NCBI GenBank assembly: GCA_041390825.1
Contig: JAWKPF010000005.1
Span: 62,001 to 126,000, forward strand
DNA length: 64,000 bases
From: Thermomicrobiales bacterium
Lineage (GTDB): Bacteria > Chloroflexota > Chloroflexia > Thermomicrobiales > UBA6265
Direction of reading: 5' to 3'
How positions within the stretch are numbered: position 1 is the first letter of the stretch; each line of letters opens with the position of its first letter. The position numbers and the translations under genes were made by a program. Under the pieces are notes generated by a model that had not been told where the DNA came from, searched no databases, and saw nothing but the letters and a program-made list of their open reading frames with translations. This document shows, in pieces, positions 35,327 through 44,067 of this stretch.

Positions 35327-36430
35327 GTGGGCGTCCAAATGGTCGGTCCCCGGATTTCGTATCAATTGGCGGGCATGCGGTTCACCATTGGCGCGATCGA
35401 CATCGTGCTGGCGGTGCTCATTTTCTTTGGCGTGCTGCGAGAACGGATCGAACCGTCGTCGAACCCGGCGTTGATCGCAGGCGCCGGAGTCGCGTTGGTG
35501 GTCCTCGTCTTTGGGGTTAGTGTGCTGAGCGAGCGGTTGCGCTTGCGGCTGTCTCGTGTCGGGCCTCCGGCGCTGCCGATGGTCATCTCCGTTCCCACCG
35601 CGTGCGGTCCCACTGTTGTCGAGGCCAAGTCGAGCGTACGCGCGGCCCGCGCCGGGCTCATGGGCATGGGGATCGATCTGGCCATCGGCTTGATCGCGGT
35701 GGCTGTCTATCTGTTGGTCGAAGCAAGCGATCGCCGCATCAGCGATCTGGCAGCGGTTGCCGCCATCGCAATTGGGGGGAGCGCGGGTTTGCGCTTCCTG
35801 GCGGCGCCGTCGCTCAATGGCGGCCGGGTGATGCGCTGGATGCTGGGGTTCACGCTCGACGATGACGAGGATGCCCTGCGTGGCACGCGCTTCTTTGGCT
35901 ATGTCGTTGCCGTGATGCTCTTCATCACCGGGATCGTCTTGCTCACTGCGGAGGGCGAGGCCGGGTTCTGGGGAGTGGCGATTGCGGCCATTGGAATCGA
36001 TCTCGGGGTGCTTTCAGCGCTGGCGACACGGCAGACATTTTGGTTGCAGACCGCCGGAGAACGGTCCGTCGGGCAGTTGCTCGAGGCCCCACACGCGGTT
36101 GTCTCCGCATCCAGCCCACTCGACGAGATGGTGGCGGTGCTCGCGGTCGATGGACCGAGCGCTGTCGCTATCGTGCGCGACGGCAACGGTAGCGCGGTGG
36201 GCATCATGCAGTTCCAGCAGATGCGCGCAGGCGTTGGGCATCGCAACGAGGGACTCACGATCGGCGATGTCATGATCCCGCTTTCGGCGCTCCCGGAAGT
36301 CTCGCGGGACGCATCGCTGCTCGAAGTTACGCGGGTGCTTCTCGAAACGGGCAGTCCGGCAGTTCGATTCGAGAACATCCACGGCCGGACAGCAATTGCC
36401 ACCGCGCGCGATATTGGTTTGCCGCGATAG
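35327..36430 (+). CDS. multi-helix membrane protein with degenerate CBS-like C-terminus
   Basis: The 367-residue product has an early helix pair (IGAIDIVLAVLIFFGVL; LIAGAGVALVVLVFGVSV), a helix pair around 110-160 (MGIDLAIGLIAVAVYLLVEA) and another near 195-230 (GYVVAVMLFITGIVLLTA). The last 120 residues look like a CBS pair: SVGQLLEAPHAVVSASSPLD, AVLAVDGPSAVAIVRDGN, LTIGDVMIPLSALPEVSRD. The layout recalls M50-CBS peptidases, but there is no HExxH. CBS pairs bind nucleotides. The GTG start is not certain; an ATG at 35375 is an alternative. Confidence 0.6.
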   Translation: MGVQMVGPRISYQLAGMRFTIGAIDIVLAVLIFFGVLRERIEPSSNPALIAGAGVALVVLVFGVSVLSERLRLRLSRVGPPALPMVISVPTACGPTVVEAKSSVRAARAGLMGMGIDLAIGLIAVAVYLLVEASDRRISDLAAVAAIAIGGSAGLRFLAAPSLNGGRVMRWMLGFTLDDDEDALRGTRFFGYVVAVMLFITGIVLLTAEGEAGFWGVAIAAIGIDLGVLSALATRQTFWLQTAGERSVGQLLEAPHAVVSASSPLDEMVAVLAVDGPSAVAIVRDGNGSAVGIMQFQQMRAGVGHRNEGLTIGDVMIPLSALPEVSRDASLLEVTRVLLETGSPAVRFENIHGRTAIATARDIGLPR

Positions 36431-36454
36431 AGCAGCGACGGTCGCATGGTTCGT

Positions 36455-37258
36455 TCAGAGAGCCTGTCGCAGGGCGTGATCGATGGCGGCCGGAATCACG
36501 CTTCCAGCCGAGCCTTCCAGCCGCAAGTCGGCCAGATGATCCTGCCGGGTCTCGGTGCGGTTGACGATGACAACCGGAGCGCCGTTACGTTTGGCGATGA
36601 GCGGCAGTTTGGCAGCGGGGTTCACCACAAGGGAACTGCCGATGACGAGCAGGAGATCGGCGTCGCGGGTGATCGCGATGCTTCGGTCGAGCGCCTCGCG
36701 CGGGAGCGGTTCGCCGAAGAGCACCGTGGCAGTGCGCAGAATGCCACCGCAAACGGGGCAACTCGGATAGAGATTCCCGTCCATGAGCCATTGCTGCACC
36801 AATTCCCCGGAAAAGACGGTTCCACAGCTGGTGCAGCGGACCACATGCGCTGAGCCGTGCAACTCGATGACTCGTTCGGGATGCGAACCTGCCCGCTGGT
36901 GCAATCCGTCGATGTTCTGCGTCACGATACCGGCCAGCTTGCCGCTGCGCTCCAGATCGACCAGCGCCAAATGGGCGGGATTGGGTTGCGCGGCCAGCAG
37001 ATTGGGATAGGACTCCAGCCGCCGCTGCCAGTAGGAGCGCCGGGTCGCTTCGTTCTCCATGAAGTCGCCAATAGTCGGCGGCTTTCCGGTCGACCAAACA
37101 CCGTTTGGGCCGCGATAGTCGGGGATGCCTGATTCGGTGCTGATGCCTGCACCGGTGAGCACCACGACGCGGTTGGCGTTGCGGATCGCTTCCCCGAGCG
37201 CGGCGATATCGGAATCAGATGGCTCGGTCTGAGCAATGTCAGCGGCAGGATCGGTCAA
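36455..37258 (-). CDS. Sir2-family NAD-dependent protein deacylase
   Basis: This 267-residue sirtuin has VVVLTGAGISTESGIPDYRG (NAD-binding), VTQNIDGLHQRAG, VIELHGSAH (catalytic His) and a zinc finger of two CxxC pairs (CTSC and CPVC). It removes acyl groups from lysine using NAD. The start is TTG at 37258 after AAGGAAG. A TGTACGTACA palindrome lies 26 bases upstream at 37284-37295. Confidence 0.92.
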   Translation of the reverse strand: MTDPAADIAQTEPSDSDIAALGEAIRNANRVVVLTGAGISTESGIPDYRGPNGVWSTGKPPTIGDFMENEATRRSYWQRRLESYPNLLAAQPNPAHLALVDLERSGKLAGIVTQNIDGLHQRAGSHPERVIELHGSAHVVRCTSCGTVFSGELVQQWLMDGNLYPSCPVCGGILRTATVLFGEPLPREALDRSIAITRDADLLLVIGSSLVVNPAAKLPLIAKRNGAPVVIVNRTETRQDHLADLRLEGSAGSVIPAAIDHALRQAL

Positions 37259-37283
37259 CGCAATTGCTTCCTTGCGAATGCTT

Positions 37284-37295
37284 GTGTACGTACAC
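37284..37295. promoter_or_regulatory. TGTACGTACA palindrome, candidate operator
   Basis: GTGTACGTACAC is a perfect 12-bp palindrome in the divergent space between the sirtuin gene and the gene at 37438. On the plus strand it overlaps a possible -35 (TTGTGT, 37282-37287) that is 17 bases from TAGAGT (37305-37310). Confidence 0.5.
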
Positions 37296-37437
37296 TCAGT
37301 TTGCTAGAGTTGTGCCACGACAGTTGTGTGCACGATAGCCCGCTTCACTCCCCGTAGAAACGCGTGCGGCCGAATGTCGATCCCGCGCCAGAACGAACGT
37401 GCTCGACCGGATCGCCGACCGTCCCCGGAGTCATGCC

Positions 37438-37974
37438 ATGCTGCTCACCGACTGTGGAATCGATCAATTCTCGCTTTGGCGGCACCGAATCGTTGGCCTC
37501 GTTAGCGAACTTGTGCTTGGTCGCCCAGCGATGGCGGAGGAATCGTATCAGGCAGCCTGGGCGCCAGCGGCCATGTTGGCCGGTTTGGAGGAAAGCGACG
37601 CCCTCCCGGAACCGAGTCTGGCGCGTTTCCGGTCCCAGCTCTGCTCGAAGCATAGTGGCGATGCCGATCTGGCCGGACATGAGCGACGCGCGCGCGTGCT
37701 GGCGCTACGCGGACTTTCGCAGGCGCGGGTTGGAGACTTCGAACGGGCGCAATCGTCGTTTGCGTCCGCCGCGCGGCTCGATCCGGCCCTCGATCTCGCC
37801 TTGTTGCCGTCGTTCTGGAATCTTCCCAGGCGCGCGCATGAGGCGGCGGTTGCAGCCCTGAACGACGCGAACCGCGACCGGGACGCCATCGCATTGACCG
37901 CCGCCATTCGCACGCACTTCCAGCCACGGGCGCTTCGTGCTATCAATCGCCCAAACGGAACAGCAGGCGATTGA
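37438..37974 (+). CDS. TPR-like helical protein
   Basis: The 178-residue product has one clear repeat, RVLALRGLSQARVGDFERAQ followed by SSFASAARLDPALDLAL, typical of a tetratricopeptide unit. The rest is helical. I chose ATG 37438, which has GGAG 7 bases upstream; an upstream in-frame start adds 13 residues. It abuts the isomerase-like gene. No enzyme motif is seen. Confidence 0.5.
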   Translation: MLLTDCGIDQFSLWRHRIVGLVSELVLGRPAMAEESYQAAWAPAAMLAGLEESDALPEPSLARFRSQLCSKHSGDADLAGHERRARVLALRGLSQARVGDFERAQSSFASAARLDPALDLALLPSFWNLPRRAHEAAVAALNDANRDRDAIALTAAIRTHFQPRALRAINRPNGTAGD

Positions 37975-37991
37975 CACAGGATCGGAGTGAA

Positions 37992-38903
37992 ATGGCAGCA
38001 CATGTGCGGTTGGCGTCGGCGCCCATCAATTGGGGCATCGAGTCTCCAGACGGGGAGAGCAACCCCAGCGTCGACGAGCTTCTCCAGAACACGGCCGAGG
38101 CGGGATACACCGGTTTCGAGCTCGGTCCGTTGTTCTTTCTCGGAGCCTCGGCAGAAGCGATCAGCCAAAAGCTGAATCAATATGGGCTCGATTCGGTTGC
38201 CTATTGGGTGGCGGTGCCCCTGGAGCAGCCGTTCGGGGGAGCAGTCGAGGTTGAGGTCCGTGAAGCGTTGGCAACGCTCAAGGCGATCGATGCCGATGTC
38301 CTGATCGTGAGTGATTTCGGCGATGAGCGCCGTCTGGAGATTGTGTCGCGCGTCGAGGAGTTTCCGGACAGCTGGTGGACCGACGACGACTGGGCCGAGG
38401 TGCGCCGATCGTTCGAAGCAATCGCAGCGCTCGGCGCGGAATACGGTATCCCGATCGCCATGCATCCGCACGTCGGCGGCCACATCGAAAGCGGCCGGGA
38501 GATCGAGAGAGCGCTGGAAGCGATCGACGGCACCCCGGTGACGGTCTGTCTCGATACCGGGCATATTCGCATTGGTGGTATCGATTCCATCCCGTTGCTG
38601 CGGCGGCTGGGCGGCCGCGTCACGCACATCCATGCGAAGGATGTCGAGCCGAATCTGCTGGCGCGATTGCAGTCAGGCGAGATCGACTACTTCACCGCGG
38701 TCGGTCAGGGACTCTATTGCGACCTGGGTGAGGGGATCGTCGACTGGACCGGATTCGCCGAGGCCATCGATGAGATCGGGTTCGACGGGTGGGTCGTGGC
38801 GGAAGAAGACCAGATCCTCGTACCCGGACGGCAAGCGCCATTCGAGTCGAACACAAAGAACCGCGCATTCCTGGCGAACCTGTTGGGCGTCTCCGATTCG
38901 TGA
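37992..38903 (+). CDS. sugar phosphate isomerase/epimerase-like (IolE/xylose-isomerase-like barrel)
   Basis: This 303-residue TIM-barrel protein of the AP-endonuclease-2/xylose-isomerase-like fold has APINWGIESPDGESN (IolE-like start), TGFELGPLFFL, the metal-binding HPHVGGHIES, VCLDTGHIRIGG, HIHAKDV and GWVVAEEDQ. These supply Glu, Asp and His ligands for a divalent metal. Myo-inosose dehydratase and related isomerases look like this, but other inositol genes are absent. ATG 37992 has GGAG 4 bases upstream. Confidence 0.75.
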   Translation: MAAHVRLASAPINWGIESPDGESNPSVDELLQNTAEAGYTGFELGPLFFLGASAEAISQKLNQYGLDSVAYWVAVPLEQPFGGAVEVEVREALATLKAIDADVLIVSDFGDERRLEIVSRVEEFPDSWWTDDDWAEVRRSFEAIAALGAEYGIPIAMHPHVGGHIESGREIERALEAIDGTPVTVCLDTGHIRIGGIDSIPLLRRLGGRVTHIHAKDVEPNLLARLQSGEIDYFTAVGQGLYCDLGEGIVDWTGFAEAIDEIGFDGWVVAEEDQILVPGRQAPFESNTKNRAFLANLLGVSDS

Positions 38904-38965
38904 ACCAATATCCAGAGCGATGCATTAGAGTTGTCAGTCGGTAAACGACTGGAGGCTCGAACCTG

Positions 38966-39535
38966 GTGTTTTTGGGAAGTCGCGAAGAAATGGGACATGT
39001 TGGGTACGTCCCTGCCCGCTGTCCGAAATGCGCGCATCAAGGGCTCTTCAGCGTCTACGAATCGAAACGGAAGCTCACTGTGGTCGCGCTGGTGGCGGTG
39101 CCACTGTCGCAGCAGATGGTGGTGGAATGCCCAAAATGCAATGTGCGCATGGGCGTTCCACCAGAGCAGTCCGAGCAGCTCCATGAGCAGATGATTACGC
39201 CGGACCGGCTTGCCAGCATGGCAGCCAACGGTGCTGGCGCGCAGCAGCAGCTTGCACAGTCGCAGGTGGCGGCGCCGGTCGGCCGCACGGCGTACCAGGT
39301 GCTGCAGGTCGATCCGCTTGCCGAACAAGAGGTCGTGGAGGCCGCCTTCAAGCGGCTTGCGCTCAAGTACCACCCGGATACCTCGAAGGCGCCAGACGCG
39401 TCAGAGCGCATGCGCGAAATCATCGAGGCCCACAACGTGCTGACCGATCCCGGCAAACGCGAGCGTTACGACCGAAGCATCGGGATTCGACGGCCCGTCA
39501 AGCTTCCCCCGGCAATGCGCGCGAGCGATGTCTAG
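38966..39535 (+). CDS. J-domain protein with N-terminal zinc ribbon
   Basis: The 189-residue protein has two Cys pairs (CPKC near residue 19; CPKC near 55), probably a zinc ribbon, then a Gln/Ala linker. A J domain at the C-terminus follows: TAYQVLQVDPLAEQEVVEAA, KRLALKYHPDTSK (the HPD motif that stimulates Hsp70 ATPase) and HNVLTDPGKRERYDRS. The order zinc ribbon then J domain reverses DnaJ. No partner Hsp70 gene is nearby. The start is GTG 38966 with GGAGG upstream. Confidence 0.8.
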   Translation: MFLGSREEMGHVGYVPARCPKCAHQGLFSVYESKRKLTVVALVAVPLSQQMVVECPKCNVRMGVPPEQSEQLHEQMITPDRLASMAANGAGAQQQLAQSQVAAPVGRTAYQVLQVDPLAEQEVVEAAFKRLALKYHPDTSKAPDASERMREIIEAHNVLTDPGKRERYDRSIGIRRPVKLPPAMRASDV

Positions 39536-39567
39536 GAGGGTCCAGCACCCGAGGTAGAGAAACCCGC

Positions 39568-39595
39568 TCTGGACCCTGGACCCCGGACTCTGGAC
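39568..39595 (-). repeat. 7-bp tandem repeat, GTCCAGA type (minus strand)
   Basis: Four tandem heptads read on the minus strand as GTCCAGA, GTCCGGG, GTCCAGG, GTCCAGA between two convergent genes. It is the same unit as at 9947 and 61910, in the opposite orientation. Confidence 0.65.
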
Positions 39596-39602
39596 CCTAC
39601 CT

Positions 39603-40169
39603 TCAGATCGTCAGAATGAACCGCGGTACCCCGTGATTCGGGTCCTTTTGCGTATCCAGATTTGGCCCAAGCTCGGAGATCGCACGGGCGACCGACGCGG
39701 AGACTTCCGCAAGCGACTGATTGACTGAACGCACCCAATCCGCGCACATGCGGTCCTGTTCGATCTCGAGCTCGAACTCATCGCGGTCGAGCACGGTGGC
39801 GGTGCCATCCGGCTCGACCCAGAGATCGAGTTCCAGATCGACATCGCGGTAGTAGTTCTTGCGGAGCTCGGTAAGCGGCAGCGAAAAGTTGACGTAATAG
39901 CCTACGGTCCGGTTGTCGCCAGTGCGAAAACGCAGGAGCGAATACCAGCGGTCCGGGAAGAACCACTGATCCGCGCCGGTGCGCTGCAATCGCTCGACGC
40001 CGGTTTCCGTGCGCACGTCGACCTCTTTGGGACGGTAGAAGGTGAATTGGTGATGGAGCAACCGGCGCTCGCCGGCCTCACTGGGAACTGAGATCCATCC
40101 GCCGTCTATCTCGTATTCCCAGCATGCGCCGCGGAGCTTTTCTTTCCGGTAATAGATCCGTTCTCCCAT
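39603..40169 (-). CDS. DUF402-family protein
   Basis: This 188-residue protein has the family motifs WYSLLRFRTGDNRTVGYYVN, FSLPLTELRKNYYRDVDLEL and TVLDRDEFELEIE. DUF402 proteins form a small barrel with an Asp-rich site; some members hydrolyse nucleoside di- or triphosphates (NtdP-like). ATG 40169 lies 3 bases after the rsmG stop, with GGGGGG overlapping the rsmG end, so it is the third gene of the dxs operon. Confidence 0.8.
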   Translation of the reverse strand: MGERIYYRKEKLRGACWEYEIDGGWISVPSEAGERRLLHHQFTFYRPKEVDVRTETGVERLQRTGADQWFFPDRWYSLLRFRTGDNRTVGYYVNFSLPLTELRKNYYRDVDLELDLWVEPDGTATVLDRDEFELEIEQDRMCADWVRSVNQSLAEVSASVARAISELGPNLDTQKDPNHGVPRFILTI

Positions 40170-40172
40170 GGT

Positions 40173-40865
40173 TTACCCCCCGAGTGGATCGTGTTCCGGT
40201 ATGCCAGGACGCCTCGGGTATCGGACGAGTGATGGGCCTATCTTATCCAGAATGACCAGCCGCGTCACCCCACAGCAGGAAACGCGCGGCAACAATTCGG
40301 CGCTGACGAGCGATCCGCCCAGCATTTCGATCGCTCTGCGCGCGCGTTCCACCTCGTCATTCGACTCTTCGCCTTTGGGCAGAAGCGCTCGTCCGCCGAT
40401 TCGGAGAAACGGCAGGATCAGCTCGGCCAGCGCCGGCAATTGAGTTACAGCACGGGCGACTCCGATGTCGTATCTCTCGCGGAATGCTGCGTCGTGGGCG
40501 AGGAGTTCGGACCGCTCATGGATCGCCGTGACATTGCTCAATCCGAGCTCGGCGATGACGAGCTCGACAAAGCGCACCTTCTTGCCGGTCGCGTCGACCA
40601 ACGTGAAATCGATGTCGGGACGCACGATAGCCAGGGGAATGCCGGGAATACCCGAGCCTGTGCCAATATCGATCGCGCGTAGCCCTGATGCGGTGGGCAG
40701 GAAGGGAGAGAGCCGCAGCGACTCGGCCAGCAAGCGCCCATCGATCGACTCGGCATCCCGCAAGGCAGTGAGATTGAACTTGCGATTCGAGTCGAGAATC
40801 AGATCGCGATAGGCTACCAGCAATGCTGCCTGATCAGGCGAGACACTGGGCCAGCACTCTGACAT
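40173..40865 (-). CDS. rsmG: 16S rRNA (guanine527-N7)-methyltransferase
   Basis: This 230-residue RsmG (GidB) has a Rossmann SAM site AIDIGTGSGIPGIPLAI and FTLVDATGKKVRF, then DIGVARAVTQLPALAELILP and GGRALLPKGE. It methylates G527 in the 16S rRNA 530 loop. Its ATG shares one base with the dxs stop (TGATG). A longer in-frame reading into dxs is an artefact. Confidence 0.92.
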   Translation of the reverse strand: MSECWPSVSPDQAALLVAYRDLILDSNRKFNLTALRDAESIDGRLLAESLRLSPFLPTASGLRAIDIGTGSGIPGIPLAIVRPDIDFTLVDATGKKVRFVELVIAELGLSNVTAIHERSELLAHDAAFRERYDIGVARAVTQLPALAELILPFLRIGGRALLPKGEESNDEVERARRAIEMLGGSLVSAELLPRVSCCGVTRLVILDKIGPSLVRYPRRPGIPEHDPLGG

Positions 40866-42778
40866 CAGAGCGTCGAGAGGATCTCGGAAGTTGCCGGAAC
40901 AGGCGGCCGAGCCTTGACGACCTTTCGCACAGCGTCGACGACGCCGGCTGGTGAGAGCCCGGCCAATTCGCGCAGACGCGCCTGCGACGCCTGCTCCCAA
41001 ACGCGATCCGGCACGCCGAGCACGTTCACCGGAATGTCGATCATCTCGGCAGACAGCAGTTCGAGCACGCCTGCTCCGAACCCGCCAACCACGGTGTTCT
41101 CTTCGATGGTCACCACCGCGCGGCAACGTTGCGCCAGCGCAACGATGGCGTCGCGATCGAGTGGTTTGACAAAACGGGCGTTGAAGACCGTGGCCTCGAT
41201 GCCATCCAGCGCCAGTTGATCCGCCGCCTGACTGGCGACATCGACCATCGAACCGACGGCGAGAACTGCCACATCGTCGCCCTCACGCAGCACCTCGCCT
41301 TTGCCGATCGGCAGAACCTCGATCGGCTCGTCAGTCGGGACTCCCAATCCGGCGCCGCGTGGATAGCGCACCGCGCTCGGTCCGTCCTGAATGCTGAGCG
41401 CAGTCGCGATCATGTGCCGCAGCTCGTTTTCGTCTTTGGGCGCCATCAGGGTCATGTTCGGCAAGCAGCGGAGATAGCTCAAGTCGTAAACGCCGTGGTG
41501 CGTGCGTCCGTCGTCGCCGGCGAATCCAGCCCGATCGATCGCGAAGACCACGGGCAGCTTCTGCAAGCAGACATCGTGGAGCACCTGATCGAATGCGCGT
41601 TGCAGGAAGGTGGAGTAGATCGCGCAGACCGGCTTGATCTCCTGGGTGGCCAATCCGGCGGCAAAAGTGACCGCGTGCTGCTCGGCGATGCCAACATCGT
41701 AGAACCGCTCGGGATGCGCTTTCTGGAACTTGTCGAGCGACGTGCCGGTGGGCATTGCCGCTGTGATGCCGACGATCTTGTCGTCGGTTCGCGCCAGCTC
41801 GATCAGGGTGCTGGCGAAAACTTCCTGGTACTTGGGGGGAACAGGCGGCGAGCCGTTGGCTCGCGGTTTGGCCGGAGCCGAGACCGCGTGGCTGCGCTCG
41901 TAGTCCTGGGCCGCCGCTGGAAATCCGCGGCCCTTCTCGGTGACAACATGCAGAAAGACCGGGCCGTCGATCCGTTCGGCCTGACGCAACGCATGCACCA
42001 GCTCGCGGATATCGTGCCCGGCCACCGGTCCAAGGTAGGTGAACCCAAGCTCTTCCCACATCATGCGGTGATAGACGAACTCCTTGAAGGAGTCCTTCCA
42101 GCGCTTCCCGAGCTCCACCAGGAAATCGCCCTGCGGCAACCGTTCGAGGACGGACTGCACATCGTCGCGGCCGCGGGTGTAGCGTGGATCGGTGCGCACG
42201 CGGTCGAGATACTTGCTCATCGCTCCGACGTTCGGAGCGATCGACATCTCGTTGTCATTGAGCACCACGATGAAAGGGATGTCGAGATTGCCGGCGTTGT
42301 TCAGGCCCTCGTAGGCCATTCCGCCGGTGAGCGCGCCGTCACCGATGACGGCGACCACGCGGTCGTTGTCATTGGGATCGAGCAGGCGCTTGGCAACAGC
42401 CATACCGAGGGCGGCCGAAATGGCCGTGCTTGCGTGCCCGGCGCCGAACGCATCGTGAACGCTTTCGTCACGCGAGAGGAAGCCGGAAAGCCCTCCCTCT
42501 TGCCGGATGGTGTGGAAACGGTCCTGACGTCCGGTCAGGAGCTTGTGAGGATAAGCCTGGTGCCCGACGTCCCAAACCAGCAGATCGTCCGGCGAATCGA
42601 AGACGTAGTGGAGCGCGATGGTCAGCTCGACCGCGCCCAACCCAGCACCGAGATGGCCACCGGTCTGGGTCACGACATCGATCATCTCCGCCCGAATCTG
42701 GTCGGCGATCTGCTCCAATTCCGCAAGGGAGCAGCTCTTGAGATCGGACGGATCCTGAATCGAGTCGAGACTTGCCAT
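40865..42778 (-). CDS. dxs: 1-deoxy-D-xylulose-5-phosphate synthase
   Basis: This 637-residue thiamine-diphosphate enzyme condenses pyruvate and glyceraldehyde-3-phosphate, the first step of the non-mevalonate pathway. Motifs: HLGAGLGAVELTIALHYVFD, VIGDGALTGGMAYEGLNNAG (ThDP-binding), GIAEQHAVTFAAG with catalytic Glu366, DRAGFAGDDGRTHHGVYDLS, and the C-terminal GVPDRVWEQAS. The frame is clean. ATG 42778 follows AAAGG. It leads a dxs-rsmG-DUF402 operon and diverges from the DUF1786 gene. Confidence 0.95.
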   Translation of the reverse strand: MASLDSIQDPSDLKSCSLAELEQIADQIRAEMIDVVTQTGGHLGAGLGAVELTIALHYVFDSPDDLLVWDVGHQAYPHKLLTGRQDRFHTIRQEGGLSGFLSRDESVHDAFGAGHASTAISAALGMAVAKRLLDPNDNDRVVAVIGDGALTGGMAYEGLNNAGNLDIPFIVVLNDNEMSIAPNVGAMSKYLDRVRTDPRYTRGRDDVQSVLERLPQGDFLVELGKRWKDSFKEFVYHRMMWEELGFTYLGPVAGHDIRELVHALRQAERIDGPVFLHVVTEKGRGFPAAAQDYERSHAVSAPAKPRANGSPPVPPKYQEVFASTLIELARTDDKIVGITAAMPTGTSLDKFQKAHPERFYDVGIAEQHAVTFAAGLATQEIKPVCAIYSTFLQRAFDQVLHDVCLQKLPVVFAIDRAGFAGDDGRTHHGVYDLSYLRCLPNMTLMAPKDENELRHMIATALSIQDGPSAVRYPRGAGLGVPTDEPIEVLPIGKGEVLREGDDVAVLAVGSMVDVASQAADQLALDGIEATVFNARFVKPLDRDAIVALAQRCRAVVTIEENTVVGGFGAGVLELLSAEMIDIPVNVLGVPDRVWEQASQARLRELAGLSPAGVVDAVRKVVKARPPVPATSEILSTL

Positions 42779-43023
42779 CGAATTGCGTACCTTTCGGGGG
42801 CAGCGACCCGCGTATGCTGGTCGCGAAAGGCGCGGGTCTCGCTGCAAACGAACTCGCGCCGGCGGCAGATCCGGTCCGAATGGAGCCGGGAAGTGCGACG
42901 ATCTGCCGCGCCCATGACCTCCTGATGATAAATCGCGGCAAGATGGGATGTCATCGCCAAGCGGATGAATTGCTCCGAAAGAGGGACTCGATGGATCGAG
43001 CGTTTTCCAGGAAACAGTCAGTG

Positions 43024-44067
43024 ATGCCGGATCGAATGGTTGCCATCGACGTTGGCGCCGGCACGCAAGACATCCTCGTCTATGAGGCGGGAACCCCCTT
43101 CGAAAACCTGACCAAGCTGGTGCTGCCGTCCCAAACGCAGATCATCGGCAAGCGGATTCGCGCGGCTACCGCGGACCGTGTGCCGATCCATCTCAGCGGC
43201 GTCGTCATGGGTGGGGGCGCCTCGAGCGAGGCGATTCGCGAGCATCTCGCATCCGGGCTCGAGGTCACCGCCTCACCGGGCGCAGCCCGCACCATGCACA
43301 ACGATCTGACACGGGTCGAAGCGATGGGCATCGATCTACGCGAGGATGCTCCGGCTGATGCGCGTGTCATCGAACTGGCCGATGTCGATCCTGCCGGATT
43401 GCGAGCGGGGCTCCGTCTGCTCGGTATCGAACTTCCGGAAGCAGCGGCAATTGCCGTGCAGGATCACGGGTATCGTCCCGGATTGGGCAACAATGATGTG
43501 CGATTCGACTATCTTCAGTCGTTGATTGCTGATGGGGGCAGGTTGGAGGCCATGGTTTTCGACGCGCCGCCGGACGGGATGACGCGCATGGCGGGCGTGC
43601 AGGAGACCTGGCCGGGCGCCTGGTTGATGGATACGGGAACTGCGGCGGTCATGGGCGCGTTGGGCGACCCGGCGGTGCGCGACGCAGCGGACGACCAGGG
43701 CGCCATTCTGGTCAATGTCGGCAATATGCACACCTTCGCGACGTTGGTTCGCCAGAGACGGCTCTACGGTCTGTTCGAGCACCATACCGGCGGGATCGAC
43801 GCGGCCACGATCGCGCGGCTGGTCGACGGCTTGCGCAATGCCACCCTCGATCCGGCTACCTTTCGCATGCAGTTCGACGGGCACGGAGCCGCGTTCGACG
43901 ATGCCTATCGCGATCTGGAACCGTTCCAGTTCGTTGCCATCACGGGGCCCAATCGTGGAATTGCCCGCGGATTGGGCTACCACGAAGCCGCGCCCCACGG
44001 GGACATGATGCTCACCGGTTCGTTCGGCCTGATCGACGCAGTCCGAGCACGCTACGCCATCGGATGA
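43024..44067 (+). CDS. DUF1786-family protein
   Basis: The 347-residue protein begins VAIDVGAGTQDILVYEAGTP, like an ASKHA-type phosphate-binding loop. It has GVVMGGGASSEAIREHL, TASPGAARTMHNDL, AAAIAVQDHGYRPGLGNND, AWLMDTGTAAVMGAL and VNVGNMHTFATLV. DUF1786 genes are sometimes annotated as pyruvate-formate-lyase-activating, without proof, and no iron-sulfur Cys motif is here. It overlaps the convergent hydrolase gene by 16 bases. Confidence 0.75.
   Translation: MPDRMVAIDVGAGTQDILVYEAGTPFENLTKLVLPSQTQIIGKRIRAATADRVPIHLSGVVMGGGASSEAIREHLASGLEVTASPGAARTMHNDLTRVEAMGIDLREDAPADARVIELADVDPAGLRAGLRLLGIELPEAAAIAVQDHGYRPGLGNNDVRFDYLQSLIADGGRLEAMVFDAPPDGMTRMAGVQETWPGAWLMDTGTAAVMGALGDPAVRDAADDQGAILVNVGNMHTFATLVRQRRLYGLFEHHTGGIDAATIARLVDGLRNATLDPATFRMQFDGHGAAFDDAYRDLEPFQFVAITGPNRGIARGLGYHEAAPHGDMMLTGSFGLIDAVRARYAIG

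Noticed and set aside
41129..42925. A 598-codon open frame antisense to dxs
   Set aside because: Composition is that of a complementary-strand shadow; the minus strand carries a full dxs with catalytic motifs.
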